Origin: Rhododendron vialii
Lineage: Eukaryota > Streptophyta > Magnoliopsida > Ericales > Ericaceae
NCBI RefSeq assembly: GCF_030253575.1
Contig: NC_080562.1
Location: 31,265,852-31,329,851 of the forward strand
Direction of reading: 5' to 3'
Length of the DNA: 64,000 nucleotides
The notes under the pieces are model-generated. The model made no database searches. It saw only the letters and a program-made list of their open reading frames with translations, and was not told the DNA's origin. Positions 12,930-24,530 of this stretch are shown here, piece after piece. The first letter of the stretch is position 1; each line of letters starts with the position of its first letter. The translations under genes and the position numbers were made by a program.

Positions 12930-13445
12930 TTATGGGCCAACTGGACTCCCTAACCAACGTAGCAGCAGATGCAAGTCCTTCTTGTTGCATACTGGGATAA
13001 CAGGGATGTCGGAGAAACAAGCAGCCGCATCAACAACCGCTCCCATAGCCAACCTTTCTTCATTGACTCTGCCGTGAAGTTCCGAGAGCACCTCTACAAA
13101 ATAAGCAAGCTGCTCGTATACCACTATCTCTTCTTGCATTGTTGGGGATGCCACACCGTTTTCAGGATTCCACAAATTCAAGCCCTCAACCGTGCCCGAG
13201 TGCATTTATGAAAACGTGCAACTTAGATTACCTCTCCAACCCATATTTTTTCCAGAAAAGCGACAGCTCTGACGTCATTTTCTCTGCCATCGGAATGGCT
13301 ACCTAAACGTATAAAGGCTCCATCGCAGCATAGAGAGTAATCCTTGCTTCTCTGGTAGGAGCAAATGATCCACTAAGACTATCCATTGCATTTGGGAAAT
13401 TTACAATGAGCTGATCAATACGGGCTTGATATGGCACAGACATTC
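12930..13445 (-). pseudogene. Decayed gene copy H1 of unrecognised family
   Basis: A minus-strand relic starts near 13443 (MSVPYQARIDQLIVNF). It continues through an in-frame stop after EPLYV and a frameshift to a better-preserved part (12930-13205) with GLNLWNPENGV, PTMQEEIVVYEQL and NEERLAMGAVVDAA. It is the inverted partner of H2. The helical, charged composition resembles a small soluble protein, but I do not recognise a family. A CT-rich leader-like stretch lies upstream near 13490. Confidence 0.65.
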
Positions 13446-14190
13446 TGGACTCCCAGCGTTTGGTGTTCCTCAGCTCAGTTGTGTTAGATAGAGAGAGTTG
13501 TAGGCTGTGCCGCTGTGGTGATAGTCGATTGGGTTTGGGAGTTTATCAAACCTATAGTGTGTTTGATTTCAGAACCAACTAAAATACCCTAGACTGCCTT
13601 AGGTTATCAAACTCCAAACCCAATTGACTATCACCACAGCCTACAACTCTCTCTATCTAACACAACCGAACCGAGGAACACCGAACATCGAGAATCCAGA
13701 ATGTCTGCGCCATAACAAGCCCGGGTTCACCAACCCCTTGTAAATTTCTCGGACGCAATGGATAATCAATTGGATCGTTTGCTCCTACCAGAGAAGCAAG
13801 GATTTCTCTCTATGCTGTGATGGAGCTTTTGTACGTCCAGGCAGCCATTCAGATGGCAGATGAGAATGACGTCAGAGCTGTTACTTTTCTGAAAAACAAT
13901 ATGGGTTGGAGAGGTAATCCGAGTTATCCTCATAATGAGCACATTTTCATAAATGCACTCAAACACCTTGATATTTCCTTACTTGCCACGGTTGAGGGCT
14001 TGAATTTGTGGAATCCCAAAGACGGTGTGGTGCCTCCAACAATGCAAGAAGAGATTGCGGTATATGAGCAGCTTGATCATTTTGTAGAGGCACGCACAGA
14101 ACTTCGCGACAGAGCCAATGAAGAAAGGTTGGCTATGTGTGCAGTTGTTGACGCGGCTGCTCGTTTCTCCGACATCCCAGCATGAAACAA
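12970..14190. repeat. Second palindrome (arms 12970-13551 and 13603-14190)
   Basis: The two pseudogene copies lie head to head around a spacer of about 50 bases. Arm ends at the centre read GATTGGGTTTGGGAGTTTAT on the left and the matching inverse on the right (CAAACTCCAAACCCAATTG). Homology extends outward through the leader and the coding region. Confidence 0.8.
13700..14184 (+). pseudogene. Decayed gene copy H2 of unrecognised family
   Basis: Plus-strand relic, head to head with H1. Its best open stretch is 13817-14184 (about 122 residues) and includes QAAIQMADENDVRAVTFLKN, NMGWRGNP, GLNLWNPKDGVVPPTMQEE and ERLAMCAVVDAAARFSDIP. Upstream, the start region matching MSVPYQARIDQL is present but interrupted. 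Sequence T2 follows directly in the sense direction, suggesting the original order of coding part then 3' part. I infer a former host gene or a gene fragment carried by a repeat. The family is unknown to me. Confidence 0.6.
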
Positions 14191-14204
14191 CAAGGACATT
14201 GATA

Positions 14205-14590
14205 GAGCCACATTTCAAAAGCATAGATTTATAGTTTCTCCTACACAATGTTCTATAGTTTATTTAGTTTTCAGCAAAACACAGAGACAGGAAACGGTTG
14301 CAGAATTTTCATACCACAAATCTGCAATGGGAAAGGCATGTATGTAGTTTTAAAAAAAAAAAAAAAAACCTTTAAATCATTCAAAACAAAGGAATATAAC
14401 TTCTTCTACTACTCAGGAACATATTAGGCCCATTGATCCCGTATTATGCAATACTTAAAATGGCAATGGCGACGACTATAGTGAGTTCAATTGGTGCTCT
14501 GAAAACGGGAACCCATTTTCAATAATCATTACTAAAAATACAGCAAAGGATATCTAGCTTTTCTCGGCAAAATCATGCTCAAAAGAAATT
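14205..14590 (+). repeat. Direct repeat T2
   Basis: Same-orientation partner of T1 (12360-12735), located immediately after pseudogene H2. It contains a run of A at 14349-14365. Confidence 0.75.
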
Positions 14591-15794
14591 CCCCAACAAT
14601 ATCCTAGAAGATAAATAATAATGATTCACCCAACAGGCTTCAACATCGAAGTTACTAACTTGGGCGAATCTAGAAATCTGAACCAGAAAATAGTTTCCCA
14701 TCTACTAACCAAAACAAGTGCAAAATGACATGCAAATTGTCATGCAACCAAGAAGTCACTGGAAGATGAAATCAAAAGTGATGACACAGCCATGGAGTGG
14801 TTAGACAAGTTTCATAGGTTTTGGAAGCCTAGACCAAAGGCTAAGGATAGCACGAGCATCAAGAAGGCTTTTTGGTCCAAAAATAAGTGTCCTTGGTAGT
14901 TGGTAGTTCAAGGGTCATCTATGGTAGTTTGGTAGTTAAAGGGTCATCATGAATTTAGTGTTTGCTTTAATATTCATTGGTAGTTAAAAGGGTCATCATG
15001 TATTTAGTGTTTGCATTAATAATCATCCAGATGCATTAAACACATGTTAGTAGGTTCAATGTATGCATTTATATCTAGGTTCATTCACACATTTTTTTCA
15101 ATGTATTCATTAATTAGGTTCATTTCATTTAGAGTTCTAGGAATTCGAAGAGTCTTTCCCATGGATTATAAATTGAGATGTAATCTTTCATTTGGAATAG
15201 AGTTGATTAATGAATTGAGTTTTACAAGGTTAAGGCCTTTGTAATAGGGGTTTGGGCTGCGGTCCTTCCATGCAAAAATCGCCTAACCCTTGCAAGGGTG
15301 AAGCACCTCTATCTCTCTTTCTCTCTCAACTTCTTCTATTCTCTCATTTCTTCTACTTTGCACACTTATTCAAGCAATATTCTTATTTCCCCACCCAAAC
15401 CACCACGATTCCAATTGTAGGCAGCAATACGCTAAGGGTTCTAAATCTGTCCTACGTCAAACAGGTAGGGTATTTCCCCAACTTGAGGAGAATAAAAGAT
15501 GAAGATACCAATGCAAGAAGTATCTCCTCTATGTACAAAAGGATTGCCATTAACTACAGCTGACGCAGTTGCTATCAAGGTAATCTCTCCTTGGCCGGAC
15601 ACGATGCTTTCTCTATCAGCATTTGATGGAGCTCAAAGACATACACAACTCAACCCAAGCAAAATCATTCAGCTACATGAATCCCGCTTCTCAGTTGTAG
15701 AGCCATATTTCATACCTAAATGCATTTCCATCAAGTGTTTTCTATGGCTTCGAAGCATGTTCTTTTTGAACTTCTATTTTGTAGTGGGCTGAAT
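14591..15794. other. Non-coding stretch with short direct repeat, LTR-leader-like
   Basis: There is no convincing gene. The phrase GGTAGTTAAAGGGTCATCAT and what follows it occurs twice in tandem near 14932-15022. A CT-rich tract near 15308-15350 and a TATA-like ATTATAAATTG near 15165 resemble the promoter half of an LTR, but I could not define ends. Confidence 0.4.
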
Positions 15795-16466
15795 GTGACG
15801 GTTCGGTCACGGTCACTACGCTCGGCAGAAGACCAGGTTCAGCCCCTAAAATCTGTCTGGTACGAATGAGCCTCTAACTGGACTTATAGGCTTGGCAGTA
15901 TTGTTCAGCAACGACAATGCTCGAGTTAGGAGCTGAAGGCTATCAACTTAACCCGAATACAAACTGACCCTCCTCGGTTTGGCCACAGGGGCTCGGCCAC
16001 CCTTTTCATGCCAGTTAGCCCACATGCTTGTAACCACCTTATCCAGAGTGGCGGGTATGACGTCACCTGAAGCGGTTATGGAGCAAGATAACCATGGACG
16101 CGCATGGGTGAGAGCTGGTGCTCATAATTGATAGCTGCCTTATCCATGACGTCAGGGGTGACATCAGCCGAGGTGGTTACCAAAGCGTGTCAGGCACGTG
16201 TTCGAACTTTAAGAGCAATGCAAATCACTCTATATAAAGTAAAGGAAGGAACCCTAATGAGGTACTCACTCTTCTCCACCCCAAAAAACCCTAGTACTTT
16301 CCTTATCTTCCTCCGTCTTCTGACTTGCTCGTCAGAGGGTCATTCCGGTGGTTGGCCAAATTGACACATTTAGTCGTGCGTTCCCTGTGTAGATTAGGCG
16401 AAGGGCTAGGCGAACTCAGCTGTTGAACCAGGAGCTCAGGAGAGGTCCCCTAATTCAGATCAACAA
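15795..16466 (+). mobile_element. LTR-like unit (gypsy type)
   Basis: Begins TGTGACGGTTCGGTCACGG, has a strong TATA box (CTATATAAAG, near 16231) followed by a CT-rich leader, and ends near CAGATCAACA. This arrangement is that of a plant gypsy LTR, read on the plus strand. No flanking duplication was found, so the ends are approximate and the unit is probably a truncated or solo relic. Confidence 0.55.
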
Positions 16467-16814
16467 CCCACATATTTCTAAACAAAAAATCACGAAAACT
16501 AAAATAATAACTGTATTTAGGACGAATTAATTTAGACAAAAAAAATCAGCCTTACAAACCATGTCAACCAATTAATGGGATCCACCACAATAAAAGGCAT
16601 ACGAACTCTCCTCCTTTGCATGTTTTAGGGCTCATTTGATTCTTATCACGTACAATAACAGATACTCAAGCATAACCCTTCATATAATGTCGATTAAAGC
16701 CACAAAGTGCTCGAATATACATTTCTACAAAACCACATTATGCAAATGATCATAACAATGAACAAAAATCAAAGCAGAAGCAAGAAGAGGGCGGAAAATC
16801 ACCTAAAAAAAATA
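16467..16814. other. Spacer including probable 3' UTR of the next gene
   Basis: AT-rich sequence downstream of the minus-strand gene at 16815-17000. It plausibly holds its 3' untranslated region; no other feature was recognised. Confidence 0.4.
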
Positions 16815-17000
16815 TCAGATGCCGACCATCTTGAAGACGATGAAGCAGAGGAAACCGAAGAATATGAGCAGGAAGAGGTAGTCTAGGAGCACGAAGAACT
16901 TGGTCGAACCATGGTTCCTCATCACATTCTTCGGCTTCTTCTTCTGCTGCTGCTGCTGCTGCCTCGGAACGGTTTCCTCCAGAGGTTCAAGCTTCGCCAT
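16815..17000 (-). CDS. Small conserved plant tail-anchored membrane protein
   Basis: A single exon encodes 61 residues. The N-terminus is hydrophilic ([14 protein letters not shown]), followed by a glutamine run and a basic KKKPK stretch. The conserved-looking core is [20 protein letters not shown], leading into one strongly hydrophobic segment (about residues 37-57, ending VFKMVGI). Small plant proteins of unknown function that end in this [10 protein letters not shown]...DYLFLLIF block are familiar to me. The topology suggests a C-terminally anchored protein with its N-terminus in the cytosol. The CAG-derived glutamine run (six Q) looks like a lineage-specific expansion. A 5' leader with a CT/GA microsatellite precedes it on the minus strand. 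Confidence 0.75.
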   Translation of the reverse strand: MAKLEPLEETVPRQQQQQQKKKPKNVMRNHGSTKFFVLLDYLFLLIFFGFLCFIVFKMVGI

Positions 17001-17062
17001 TTCCGTACGAATGTTATTGAATTTTCGGAATCACAATCTAGGGTTTCAAGAGCAGACGATCC

Positions 17063-17064
<2 letters not shown>

Positions 17065-17095
<31 letters not shown>
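17065..17095. repeat. CT/GA microsatellite in 5' leader
   Basis: About 15 TC dinucleotides lie 65-95 bases upstream of the start codon of the small membrane-protein gene. On the sense strand they read as GA, a common feature of plant 5' UTRs and core promoters. Confidence 0.9.
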
Positions 17096-17098
<3 letters not shown>

Positions 17099-17737
17099 GA
17101 AGCACAAGGGCGGTCGTTCTGTACAGTTGTACCGTGCCAGCGCGCATTGTTACGGTTAAGAAATCACGTGCATAGCTTGTGAGGGCTCAAAAGAGGATCA
17201 AGTCTTTGGTCTTACTATTATTTGTGTAAGATCTTCCGCTCCTGCTCTCCATTCTCATTATGAGCTCGCGCGCTTTCAATCATCGCTCTTTGCGTGCAAA
17301 TTTTAGTAATTTGTTGTGCTTTTTAAAGACGCTTTCACTCTCATGCCCTTGCTCACGCACGCACATTATGTGACTTGGATCCATATTGGTCCCGCGTTAT
17401 CGCATTTCTTTTTTTTTTCTGATTTCCTTTAATTTTTGCATCAACTTATTATTCGTTATCCTCATCATAACACTCCAGAAATTATACACAAGTAATCAAA
17501 TGAATTTTTTTTAGGTGGAATTATTACATACTTTGATCACCCAGAAAACAGGAGAAGCAATCTAAAAACAAATACACTCTTGATCGTGTTTTCGTCCAAT
17601 AGCAAAATCGAGCATGCATTCTTTAAATAGAGGGTATTGTATTATCTGCATTGCTGCTTCCGCTGTGTAGAATATATTGTCAGAAGTGAAGCGGGTGCTA
17701 GTTGGCAACCCGAATATCCCGACATAAGAGGTTGGTA
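17096..17737. other. Promoter side of the small membrane-protein gene; no other gene seen
   Basis: Upstream region of the minus-strand gene at 16815-17000. I see no coding sequence, only AT-rich DNA. Confidence 0.4.
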
Positions 17738-17843
17738 GTGGGCGGTATAGACGGTATCTCTTTATTATTCGTGATATTGGCGTTATTTCTTATCGCTATT
17801 TGCATTTTAGCAGGTTGGTCTGGTATAAGAAGTTATGGGAATC
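17738..17843 (+). pseudogene. nad4: NUMT: fragment of mitochondrial nad4
   Basis: The translation GIDGISLLFVILALFLIAIC then ILAGWSGIRSYG matches the plant NAD4 segment GIDGISLFFVILTTFLIPIC then ILVGWSGMRSYG. The DNA (GTATAGACGGTATCTCTTTA) also matches my memory of plant nad4 exon sequence. Similarity starts and stops abruptly, with no flanking nad4 sequence. It is a short nuclear copy of mitochondrial DNA and encodes nothing functional. Confidence 0.75.
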
Positions 17844-18972
17844 CTTCTTCATCTAAAGAAGTGCTTGCTCGCAGTGCTGTGCCCGGACAAACTTAGCATC
17901 TCTCTTCAAGAGGTACATAACAAAATGACGTTGTAGGCACTTGATTACCATGATGAGAATATGAGATGACTTCCCGGACACCCTCTGAGCAAAAAAATAC
18001 TCAGCATAGTAGAGTCATAAATCAATTCATATGTCAACTAATCCCCTTCCCCGGTCAAAAGCAGACCATCCATACCGGGACTAGGAAATTCAAAAGAAAT
18101 TACCCATTTCAGTGCAGAAAACTCGATAACTTTTGGTGAGTCTGACAGACAGTTCTATTTGAATAACCAGAAAGAATAAAGGCTGAAAAAGAAGCTGCAA
18201 ATACGAGTGCAGATTTGGCCATCTATAACTCGGAAAGCAGTAGCTAGGGATCATTTAGACGAGCCTGAACATCTAGTAAACATGAAAGAGGAATTGGTAT
18301 GTCTCATATGTATCTCAACTCAAGAACAAATGCTAACACAAAAAAAGAATTACACACGGTATTGTTGTACTATCACAAGCTTCTTCTTACAATACATTTT
18401 AGCTTCCCCTCCTATCCCGACAATCAAAATACAAATACAAAAAAAGGAAAGAAAAAGATAAATAGTCAATGGTATTAGATTAAAAGTGGTTTAGCGTCCA
18501 TAACCTACAGCAGCCCGGTAGACAAAGATCGCCAATTATGAGCACGTTCTTCGTACAAGCATATCTCCGTCTTGAAACAACGGAAATGATGATTTCGGTA
18601 ACCCTCTTCCAACTGCTATTTCACCATAAAACTTACACATGGTTCAATTGTATGTACTTTCAAGTCATTTACACAATCACTCCTGCAAACCATTAATCAC
18701 ACGAAAGCATCTCGGTTATTCAAGATGCAACCACATAATAAAACTATGAAAGGTTAGGTCAGAATACACTCTTTTGAGAGGCTAAAAAAAGGGTCCGCAA
18801 AACGAAGCCCTAATTAAAATCCATTTCTCACGCGGATTAGGACATCATTCATTACTATACAGCCCACTGAATGCATTTGCATTGGTCTCTATGCGTTTGG
18901 GTACAGGTAGGGCTATCCTAAGACATCCTGATTCCCGAGGCTACGAGACCCCACAGCAGCACTTCAGTTTCA
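17844..18972. other. Probable 3' flank/UTR of the Mpv17-family gene
   Basis: No coding motif recognised. The 3' untranslated region of the minus-strand gene ending at 18973 must lie in the right part of this stretch. Confidence 0.4.
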
Positions 18973-21900
18973 TCATACCTTGTGGGAATTGCTTGGTGAA
19001 CCGGACTTTGCTTCCATTGATGCTTCTGATATTCGAATGTCAGCTTTCTCGTTTGAATAACTGCAAAAGAAATTTTCAGTATTACTCACCACAGAAATTT
19101 TCATTGAATTCCCCGCAGAAATTTCAGTGCTACCCGGCGGCAGCTGACACTACTCAGACTAACAACTGTTGGTCATCTCGATTGATAGTATCTTACACCT
19201 TGTCAAATGGCAGAAGAGATAACCAAACAGTCACCACATTTCAACACGAGAACCGGGAATTTACACGTTGTATAAGCCATTATGTTAAAAGCATACTGCA
19301 ATCCATCAACTGGACAAATGTGATCTACAGTTATGCAGTCATGTATGGAACCTGCATGATTCTGCAACTTCGACAAAAAGAACTAAAATATCTTCGAGAA
19401 ACTGCAAATTGCTATACACTACTTCAATTCTTATTGTCCTGTCATTTCAACAAATTATAACTGGTTGATAAACAACTCACGTGGATAGTATGGTAACCCA
19501 GATGAGCTCCACGCAGTCCACCCAAAGAAGCCTTTGCTCTATGGGGACCACGCCATAGGTAATCAAATGAGCAAAAGGCCATAGCTTCCATCCTGCCTGT
19601 CAAGCAAATTACAATGAAATAAGTTTTTCGCATCACAATAACAGATTATAGACTTGCTAAACATTTTTTTACTTGAAATCGCTTTTTGTCTAGAATCTAA
19701 TGATAAACTACAACCATGGAACTGCTGTTAGACATATCAAATCATTCGGAACCCAGTCTTAATTATTCATGTACAAATAGCCAGGAGGAATACACCTTCA
19801 ACTGATTTTTCATGATCTAAAAAACCACGGAACTGCTGCTATATTTTCAAATGATTCGGACCCAGTTCTGTTGATGTATTGATAGATTTTAAATCTTCGG
19901 GAGGAATACCCCTTCAGAAGTTTAGAGTGACATATTCCCATTAAAAAAAAATTGAGCGACATCGATAATAACTTGTATTTGGAGACTTCCAAACTGATAG
20001 CAAACTTCCCAAGCATGCACCAAAAATGGGTCAGTTTACTCCTCACACCCAGGACTATTGCAATAACAATCAGACCAAACAACTGTCATGTTCCACTGAG
20101 TTTTTCTTCTTTTTTAATTATTTTGTTTATTTTTCTATTTTTTTTGGGAGGGATTCCAAGTTATATTACCAAACAAAGAGAACAAGTACAAAACAACCAA
20201 TGGCATACCCTCCCACACCTCAGCCTCATCAAAGGCCAAACCAAAAACAAACATAGGACAAGCTCAAGTCCCTTGAAAATTTCTACTCCTACCAGTGTGT
20301 AGAATTTTTGTTGACACATTCTGCTGAGTTTCTTGACTCCTAATTTGACAAACTCCGCCAAATATCTGACATACTTTTTTGATCTAACTATTGTAGCACC
20401 CAAGTTGGTCTAGTTCATTAAAAATAAGTAAAGATAGTGCACTGCGGCCCAGTTCAAATTTCAAACTAGAAGAACAAAGTCCTTGATGTTTGGACAATTA
20501 AATTCATCTTGATTCACATTACTAAGAGAACACATAGTGACCAGTTGCATACGCAAAGGAGCAAGCGGTTTTTCTAAATCGAACTAAACGCATTCCTTAG
20601 GTTTCAAATTAAAGACACATCTTAGAGCAGGCCCAATTCTGAAAAGTACGTGTTTTAACCAGAAAGCTTCACAAACTAATCACTAATGCATATGGTAAAC
20701 ATGCTAGTCATCAAGAATGACTTGGAAGCACCCAAAATTGCGCAGATGCAAAAACGCGAAGGGATTCTTACAGTCAACATTGGCCAAAAGGTTGCCTTCA
20801 GTTCGTTAAAAGTATTTTCTGGGGACTCCAGACGCAAGAAACCCAAAACAACGAAATAGATGCTGTTCCAAAGTGCTGCCCATGCAGTTTGGTCAAATGC
20901 CACTTTTGCAGGGACTACCCACCAATCATCAAAAGGGATAAGAGCCTGAAAGCAAAAGTAACGATTTCAGCCATTACAGCAACCTTCAAGAAATTAGTTG
21001 GAAGGAACAAATTATGAACTAGTAAAAGTCTACAATGATCACCTCGCAGAACTGGTAATAATAATGAGAAAGGAACCCATGAAGCAAGAACCCAACAAGG
21101 CCTGATCTAAACATACGTGTCCGATCAAATTCAAAAAGCGGTTTCCCTTCATAACACTGCAAATTCAGTAGCATGTGACTAAGGATCAAGATAAAAACAA
21201 CTTGAGGTGTATAATAACCGTTAAGAATTATCATTGGAAACACGTACTTGAGCAATCCAATCTCCTATTGAGTAGACAACTCCACTAATCACCATTTTCG
21301 CTAATACCGGGTTTGATTTAAGAGCTTCTTCATAGGCAACCCAATTGTGTTCAGGTGCATATCTCAGTACCTCATAGAGGGTCCATCCCTGAAAAATACA
21401 TATGAAAACAAGCGAGGTGTCTTAATTTAGTATCCCAACTATGTAACTATTATGATCTTAGCCCAACAAAAAATGAATAGGAAAACTAAATTTGATCCTC
21501 CCGATCAAATAAATAAATAAATTTGAGCCTATTGAATTTTCTAAAAAAACCATACCGAGCCTTAAGTCCCAATCAATTGAGGTCTCTCTCGACTAACTTT
21601 TCTATTGCCCTTAGTTCTGAGTTAGAAGGCTACTTCCAAGGTGAAAGATGGCTAAGGCAGGGTACTCTCATTTCTCCCTCCCTCTTTTTGCTTGTTTTGG
21701 AGGTTTTGCTAAACTTATTCAGAAAAAGATTGAGCAGGGAGGGTTTTCACACCACCCAAAATGCAAAGCTTTGAAGTTGTCTCAGAGAGCATCTGCAAAT
21801 GATCCAGGCTGATTACGAGTTCCTTCAGCTCATAAATGAGGCACTAAAGAAGACCTTTCACATTTCAGCCGAACAAAGACTGAAAAAAAATCTTGTGTTG

Positions 21901-23151
21901 TTTGCTGGGGTGGATTAGGATGATCTAACCAAAGCTGCATTGAGTCAGATTTTAAACATTCCCAAATGCAAGCTGCCATGGAAGCATCTTCGGGTTCCTT
22001 CAGTTTCATCTAGTCCAAAAGCTGAGGACTGTATACCATTAAAGCAAAGGTGGAATGGGAACATATGTGTGTGCCCCTAACTAGGGTGGGTGGTCTGGGA
22101 TTTATATCTCTAAAGGAAAAGCCACCATGCTGAGGCACCTGTGGGCAGTATCTGAAAAGGTTACAGGTTTTGGGTTAAGTGAATTAACACTTCAGTGATT
22201 GAGCAATGAGCACTACTATTTACGAAGTATGGTGCAGCCTGGGGACTAGTCTTTGACTGTTAACGAGAATTGGGGCAGCCAGTGATTAAACATATTTTCG
22301 GGGATGCCAAATCGAAAGCAATATCAGATTAAAGCTGAGTTCTTGGGAACCAGTGGAGCATTCCATTGTTAAAGCTCCTCTTGAATGTTGTCCTCTTCGC
22401 TCTTCCAGTGTTACTTGTTTTAGCTCTGTTGATTTTTTATGCCTAAAAATCCGTGTTCCATTCCGTTTTCCAAGTGGAGTATCCTCCCAGTAGTCTTGTA
22501 GCAGATTTACTTCCGTTTGAATGACAAGATATTTACAAAAACGAAAACGAAAACAAAAATTCAGATAAGCAGACAAATATCAATATTCAAGAGTAGACTT
22601 GTGATTTTCACTCAAGAAAGTTGACAAATTTGAGTCATCATAATGGAAAAGGGCCCAATCTTATGTAACAAGAAGTGATACTTCACCATAACCATATAGA
22701 AAACCTCATCTAAGAATTTGGGTCAACTTACTTGCCAATAATCATGATCAATGGTGAGCAACTTGGTGATAGCAATAGTACCAAAACCCAGAACAATAGC
22801 AGCATTAATTCCCCTACCCACAAACTTATCATAATCTTCAGACCCAAAACTAGGCATACGGTTCTCTCCCTCCAATTCCTGTCCAATCCCAACATTGGGT
22901 TCTTCTTCTTTATCCTTTAAAACCCTGGCCTCCGCAGTAACCACCTCCCTGTCCTCCGCGACCGAGTTAACAGCCCAATTGGGCCTCTTTTTGGTGGAAA
23001 GAACTGAATTCAGAGATGGGTTTGATTTGGACAAGATTCGGGAAGAAGGGAGCGAAAGAGTGATGCAAAATGAATTGGGATTCTTTGATTCTGTGGTGGG
23101 TTTGGTAAGTGGAGAGAGGATATGGGCAGTGATGCCTGTTAAAGAAGCCAT
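18973..23151 (-). CDS. Mpv17/PMP22-family membrane protein, probably plastid-targeted
   Basis: Six minus-strand exons with consensus splice sites: 23151-22732, 21388-21248, 21156-21043, 20945-20772, 19596-19481 and 19060-18973. Together they encode 350 residues. Residues 1-90 are rich in Ser, Thr, Pro and Lys (MASLTGITAHILSPLTKPTT) and look like a chloroplast transit peptide. The Mpv17/PMP22 domain follows (about 150-325), with SIGDWIAQCYEG, DRTRMFRSGLVGF, HGFLSHYYYQF, KVAFDQTAWAALWN and the family's terminal block WKLWPFAHLITYGVVP then LLWVDCVELIWVTILS. Several hydrophobic helices are visible. Family members are small membrane proteins of peroxisomes, mitochondria or plastids, thought to affect membrane permeability; the precise role is not known. 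The last exon adds a soluble tail ending SNSHKV. Intron 1 carries an antisense LINE fragment. All junctions keep frame, so the gene looks functional. Confidence 0.9.
21600..22165 (+). mobile_element. L1-type LINE fragment in intron 1 of Mpv17-family gene
   Basis: Broken plus-strand reverse-transcriptase remnant, antisense to the host gene. LEGYFQGERWLRQGTLISPS then LFLLVLEVL corresponds to the LINE motif GLRQGDPLSP...LFVLVMEVL. Downstream, in shifting frames, come LVLFAGVD, NIPKCKLPWKHL and GGLGFISL...MLRHLWAVSEK, all standard landmarks after the RT catalytic core. The catalytic aspartates are lost. It lies within the intron between exons 1 and 2 and is 5'- and 3'-truncated. Confidence 0.8.
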
Positions 23152-23413
23152 GTTTTTGGAAGTTGAGGAAGAAGAAGAAGAAGGAAAAGAGAAAAGTTTA
23201 ATAGTATGAATCGGGATGCCCGTTGGCGGTGTAGTGGTGGCATATAAATTGGTTGTATGAACGAATGGGAATGCGTTTTCCTGCTGCTGGTTTGCAAATC
23301 CATGGTCACTAGTGGTCGCGACGTCTAATCGCTATTACGTCTAAAGTTGTCTTTCGAATTCATCTGAAATTTACAAGAGCCAAGATTGGAAAATGAGAGC
23401 TCAAAATGATAAT

Positions 23414-24522
23414 GGGAGTTTATAAATGCAACTGTAAATTTACTACATGTAACGTTTACTAAATAAAGTCACAAAATGTTATAAGAATTTGCTACATATA
23501 ATCCAACAAATAATCAAGAACTTTCAAAACTACCTGGGTTATCCCTTTTAACTCTCCCCATCCCCCTTTTCTCGCATGTCGTCATATTCGAATTCTAGAG
23601 TTTGAAATTTTGGCAGCATTTTAAGTTTTAGAATATGATATTGTCAGCAAGTTTTGAACTCAAGAGTTTGAAATTTTGTTATAATTTCAAGTTTTAGAAT
23701 ATGATATTGTGTATAGGTTTCAAACTCTAGAGTTTGCAAACTCTAGACAATATGGAAGAATGATAAGTTTCAAACTATAGAGTTTTCAAGTTTTATAATC
23801 TGACAATGTCGGGCTAGAACCAGTTTAAAAATGGAGGACTAATTATTGTCTACAATTTTCAAACTCTAGAATTTGAAATTTTGTCAGAATTTTGAGTTTT
23901 AAAATATGATATTGTCATCAATTTTCAAACTCGAGAGTTTGAAATTTTGGCATAATTTCAAGTTTTAGAATCTGACTATGTCGGGACAGAACCAGGTTAA
24001 AAATGGAGGAGTGATGAGTTACTTGTTGTTGTGATTTCGACTCTGAAACTACAGCATCCATGGCTACATCTTCCTTGTCAACTTCCATTTACATTGCACA
24101 GCCTTCTAATCCCCAATCAAAATGCACATTGCTCTCATATATTGGGTCAAAGACTTCTTCTTTACCAATGGAGGGAGAAGAAGTAATGGAGGTTTCCATT
24201 GAGAGGTAGGAGGAGTGAGATGAGAGTTCGGAGGCAAATGTGGACTGGGTTTATGGTGGGAGGTGGGAGCTCCTGGAATGGTGGTGGTGAACTTGGAACA
24301 AAAGTAGGAAGATGAAACCTGGAAGAAGAAAATGAGATTGAAAATATGGAGGAAAATGTGGGTTATGGGGTATATGTTATAGATGTGGTTATATGTTTGT
24401 GATTGTATGTAATAAAAGTAGGAATATTTTTGTCTATTTTTGTAAGGGCATTTTTGTCTGAATATTATTTACTCAAAAACAAGTTACATGCAGTAAATTC
24501 GCAGTTACATTTATAAACTCCC
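23414..24522. mobile_element. Non-autonomous TIR transposon with 8-bp target duplication
   Basis: A 1,109-bp element has long inverted termini (left GGGAGTTTATAAATGCAACT; right inverse GGGAGTTTATAAATGTAACT, similarity continuing for about 45 bp). It is flanked by the perfect duplication ATGATAAT (23406-23413 and 24523-24530). Eight bases favour hAT, while the long termini recall Mutator-like elements, so the superfamily is open. The left half (about 23580-24010) is built of degenerate tandem units around CAAACTCTAGAGTTTGAAAT, themselves palindromic. The right half carries a 49-codon open frame (24060-24209). Confidence 0.88.
24060..24209 (+). other. Small ORF inside the TIR element, possibly captured
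   Basis: A frame of 49 codons begins MATSSLSTSIYIAQPSNPQS. It is rich in Ser and Thr without early acidic residues and so resembles a chloroplast transit peptide, and it ends shortly after an acidic GEEVMEVSIE stretch. Such a leader inside a non-autonomous element would fit capture of a host first exon. I cannot name the donor. Confidence 0.3.
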
Positions 24523-24530
24523 ATGATAAT

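Noticed and set aside
22895-23209. Plus-strand ORF opposite exon 1 of the Mpv17-family gene
   Set aside because: Complement of the transit-peptide exon; the minus-strand gene model with six frame-preserving exons explains the region.
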